Part shown: positions 6,602 to 7,465 of the stretch, one piece after another
How the letters are laid out: each line of letters starts with the position of its first letter
How positions within the stretch are numbered: the stretch's first letter is position 1
NCBI GenBank assembly: GCA_022425565.1
Contig: JAKMFG010000187.1
Coordinates: forward strand, 1-7,465
DNA: 7,465 nucleotides
Direction: 5' to 3'
From: Alphaproteobacteria bacterium
GTDB taxonomy: Bacteria > Pseudomonadota > Alphaproteobacteria > Puniceispirillales > Puniceispirillaceae
Program-made: the position numbers and the translations under genes
Notes under the pieces: model-generated
Databases searched by the model: none
Seen by the model: the letters and a program-made list of their open reading frames with translations, nothing else
Told to the model about the DNA's origin: nothing

Positions 6602-7285
6602 ATGACTGACCTGACATTCGTCTATTTCAAGATGCGGGCGCTGGCAGAGGCACCGCAAATGATGCTCCACTACCGCAATCAGCCCTACCGTTACGTGATG
6701 GGCTGGGAGTATTTCGGCAAGCCATGGGCCGATGCCAAGCGCAGCGCAGCCTTCCGCCAGCTTCCCATGCTGGTGACCGAGGACGGCACGCAGATCACGC
6801 AGACCGGGGCGATCATACGCTATCTGGCCGGGCGGCTCGACCTGATGCCGGCAGGCCCGCTTGCCGCAGCGCAGGCCGACGAGGTGTTCGAAGGCGCGCA
6901 CGAGCTGTTCCGGCCGCTGAACCCGCCGGTGAATTTTCACACAGGCGACCAGTTCGCCGCCTCACGCGAGGCCTGCCTTCCTGTCCTTCATGCCCGTTTC
7001 GCTGATTTCGAACTTCTGCTCGCGCGCCATGGCGGCCCGTTCTTCCTTGGCAGCGATCCCTGTTACTGTGATTTCGGCGCCTTTCACCATATCGATCTGG
7101 CGCATTTCATGGATGAGGCAATTCTGGAAAACTACCCGCGCCTGAGGGACTTCATGGGGGCGATGCACGGCCTTCCGGGTCTTGCCACCTATCTCGCCGA
7201 ACGGCCGGAACTGACCGGAGTCGGCGTTGGGCCAAAGCTTGTGATTGACGGTCGGCCAGTGCCAACCGGGATCATGGCCGACTGA
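6602..7285 (+). CDS. Glutathione S-transferase family protein, tyrosine-type (sigma-like)
   Basis: This 227-residue cytosolic protein should bind glutathione and conjugate or isomerise an unknown substrate. The N-terminal thioredoxin-like domain (about 4-80) has Y8 in VYFKMRALAE, where tyrosine-type GSTs keep the catalytic tyrosine. It also has W42 and K46 with the spacing seen in sigma-class enzymes, the cis-proline motif QLPML (53-57), and Q67-T68 before AIIRYLAGRLDL, which bind the gamma-glutamyl group. The helical C-terminal domain (about 88-205) includes the core segment around CDFGAFHHID (156-165), in the place of the usual A/S-D-F motif. A glycine- and proline-rich tail of about 20 residues follows the domain. 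AAGGAG (6590-6595), 6 nt before the ATG, fixes the start. It is the second gene of a pair with the 108-residue protein. Many bacterial GSTs use serine or cysteine instead, so the tyrosine type is notable. Confidence 0.92.
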   Translation: MTDLTFVYFKMRALAEAPQMMLHYRNQPYRYVMGWEYFGKPWADAKRSAAFRQLPMLVTEDGTQITQTGAIIRYLAGRLDLMPAGPLAAAQADEVFEGAHELFRPLNPPVNFHTGDQFAASREACLPVLHARFADFELLLARHGGPFFLGSDPCYCDFGAFHHIDLAHFMDEAILENYPRLRDFMGAMHGLPGLATYLAERPELTGVGVGPKLVIDGRPVPTGIMAD

Positions 7286-7291
7286 AGGGGC

Positions 7292-7465
7292 CTAGAGCGG
7301 AATCCGCAAGCCGTCGCGGCCAAGATGGAAATCGCCTGACCAGTGCGGCCGCACCGCCTCGTGCCAGTGTTCGGCCGTATAATCCGGATCATCAGACGGG
7401 ATCAGGTGGTTGAGCACCAGCGCGCCGACCCCGGCTTCGGCAGCAATGCGCGCCGCGTCCTCGGC
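7292..7465 (-). CDS. Metallo-beta-lactamase-fold hydrolase, C-terminal fragment (gene runs off the window)
   Basis: An open minus-strand frame enters at the window edge and ends with TAG at 7294-7292, giving the last 57 residues of a protein. It reads AEDAARIAAEAGVGALVLNH, then LIPSDDPDYTAEHWHEAV, a short linker, and HLGRDGLRIPL at the C-terminus. The pattern LVLNHLIPSDDP followed by a GRDG-L-IPL ending is typical of metallo-beta-lactamase-fold hydrolases of the RNase Z/arylsulfatase-like branch, where the histidine of LNHLIP is the final metal ligand. The catalytic HxHxDH motif would lie outside the window, so activity cannot be judged. It converges on the glutathione transferase gene with only 6 nt between stop codons. 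Its substrate is unknown. Confidence 0.75.
   Translation of the reverse strand, partial: AEDAARIAAEAGVGALVLNHLIPSDDPDYTAEHWHEAVRPHWSGDFHLGRDGLRIPL

Noticed and set aside
7297..7307. GCGGAATCCGC inverted repeat between the GST gene and the convergent gene.
   Set aside because: The arms leave a loop of at most 3 nt and no T run follows, and it lies within the coding end of the minus-strand gene.

Overview
The window looks like a stretch of an alphaproteobacterial chromosome. This is inferred from the moderately high GC content, the dense gene packing, the Tat-type signal on a family-5 solute-binding protein and the fused two-domain ATPase. The genus cannot be named from the sequence. I see no mobile element, RNA gene, CRISPR array or phage gene.

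Region 1 (8-5346, + strand) is a complete ABC importer operon of the peptide/opine/nickel (Dpp/Opp) class. It encodes a Tat-exported solute-binding protein, a DppB-type permease, a DppC-type permease and one polypeptide that fuses the DppD-like and DppF-like ATPases. A strong stem-loop (1579-1606) lies between the binding-protein gene and the first permease gene, where differential expression is commonly set. The permease genes overlap by 4 bp (ATGA), and the ATPase gene starts 3 nt after the second permease. The most unusual point is that the first nucleotide-binding domain has a degraded ABC signature (VAGGH), while the second keeps canonical LSGGQ. This predicts an asymmetric ATPase. The C-terminus carries four cysteines spaced like the Fe-S site known in some Dpp/Opp ATPases.

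Region 2 (5397-6068, - strand) is a single gene, convergent to the transporter, for a small stand-alone Fe(II)/2-oxoglutarate oxygenase of the aspartyl/asparaginyl beta-hydroxylase family. It has an apparent HxD...H iron triad. Its substrate is unknown. A link to the imported solute is possible but rests only on adjacency.

Region 3 (6069-6249) is a divergent intergenic region with an AT-rich island and small palindromes. It probably holds the promoters for the oxygenase and for the rightward pair.

Region 4 (6250-7285, + strand) is a two-gene unit. It encodes a 108-residue cytosolic protein of unknown function and a glutathione transferase with a tyrosine-type (sigma-like) active site. Both have good Shine-Dalgarno sites and lie 25 nt apart.

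Region 5 (7292-7465, - strand) is the 3' end of a gene running off the window. It encodes 57 residues that resemble the C-terminus of a metallo-beta-lactamase-fold hydrolase and is convergent to the transferase gene.

The window reads as ordinary metabolic and transport DNA with a few features worth checking. I do not see convincing evidence of a wholly new system.
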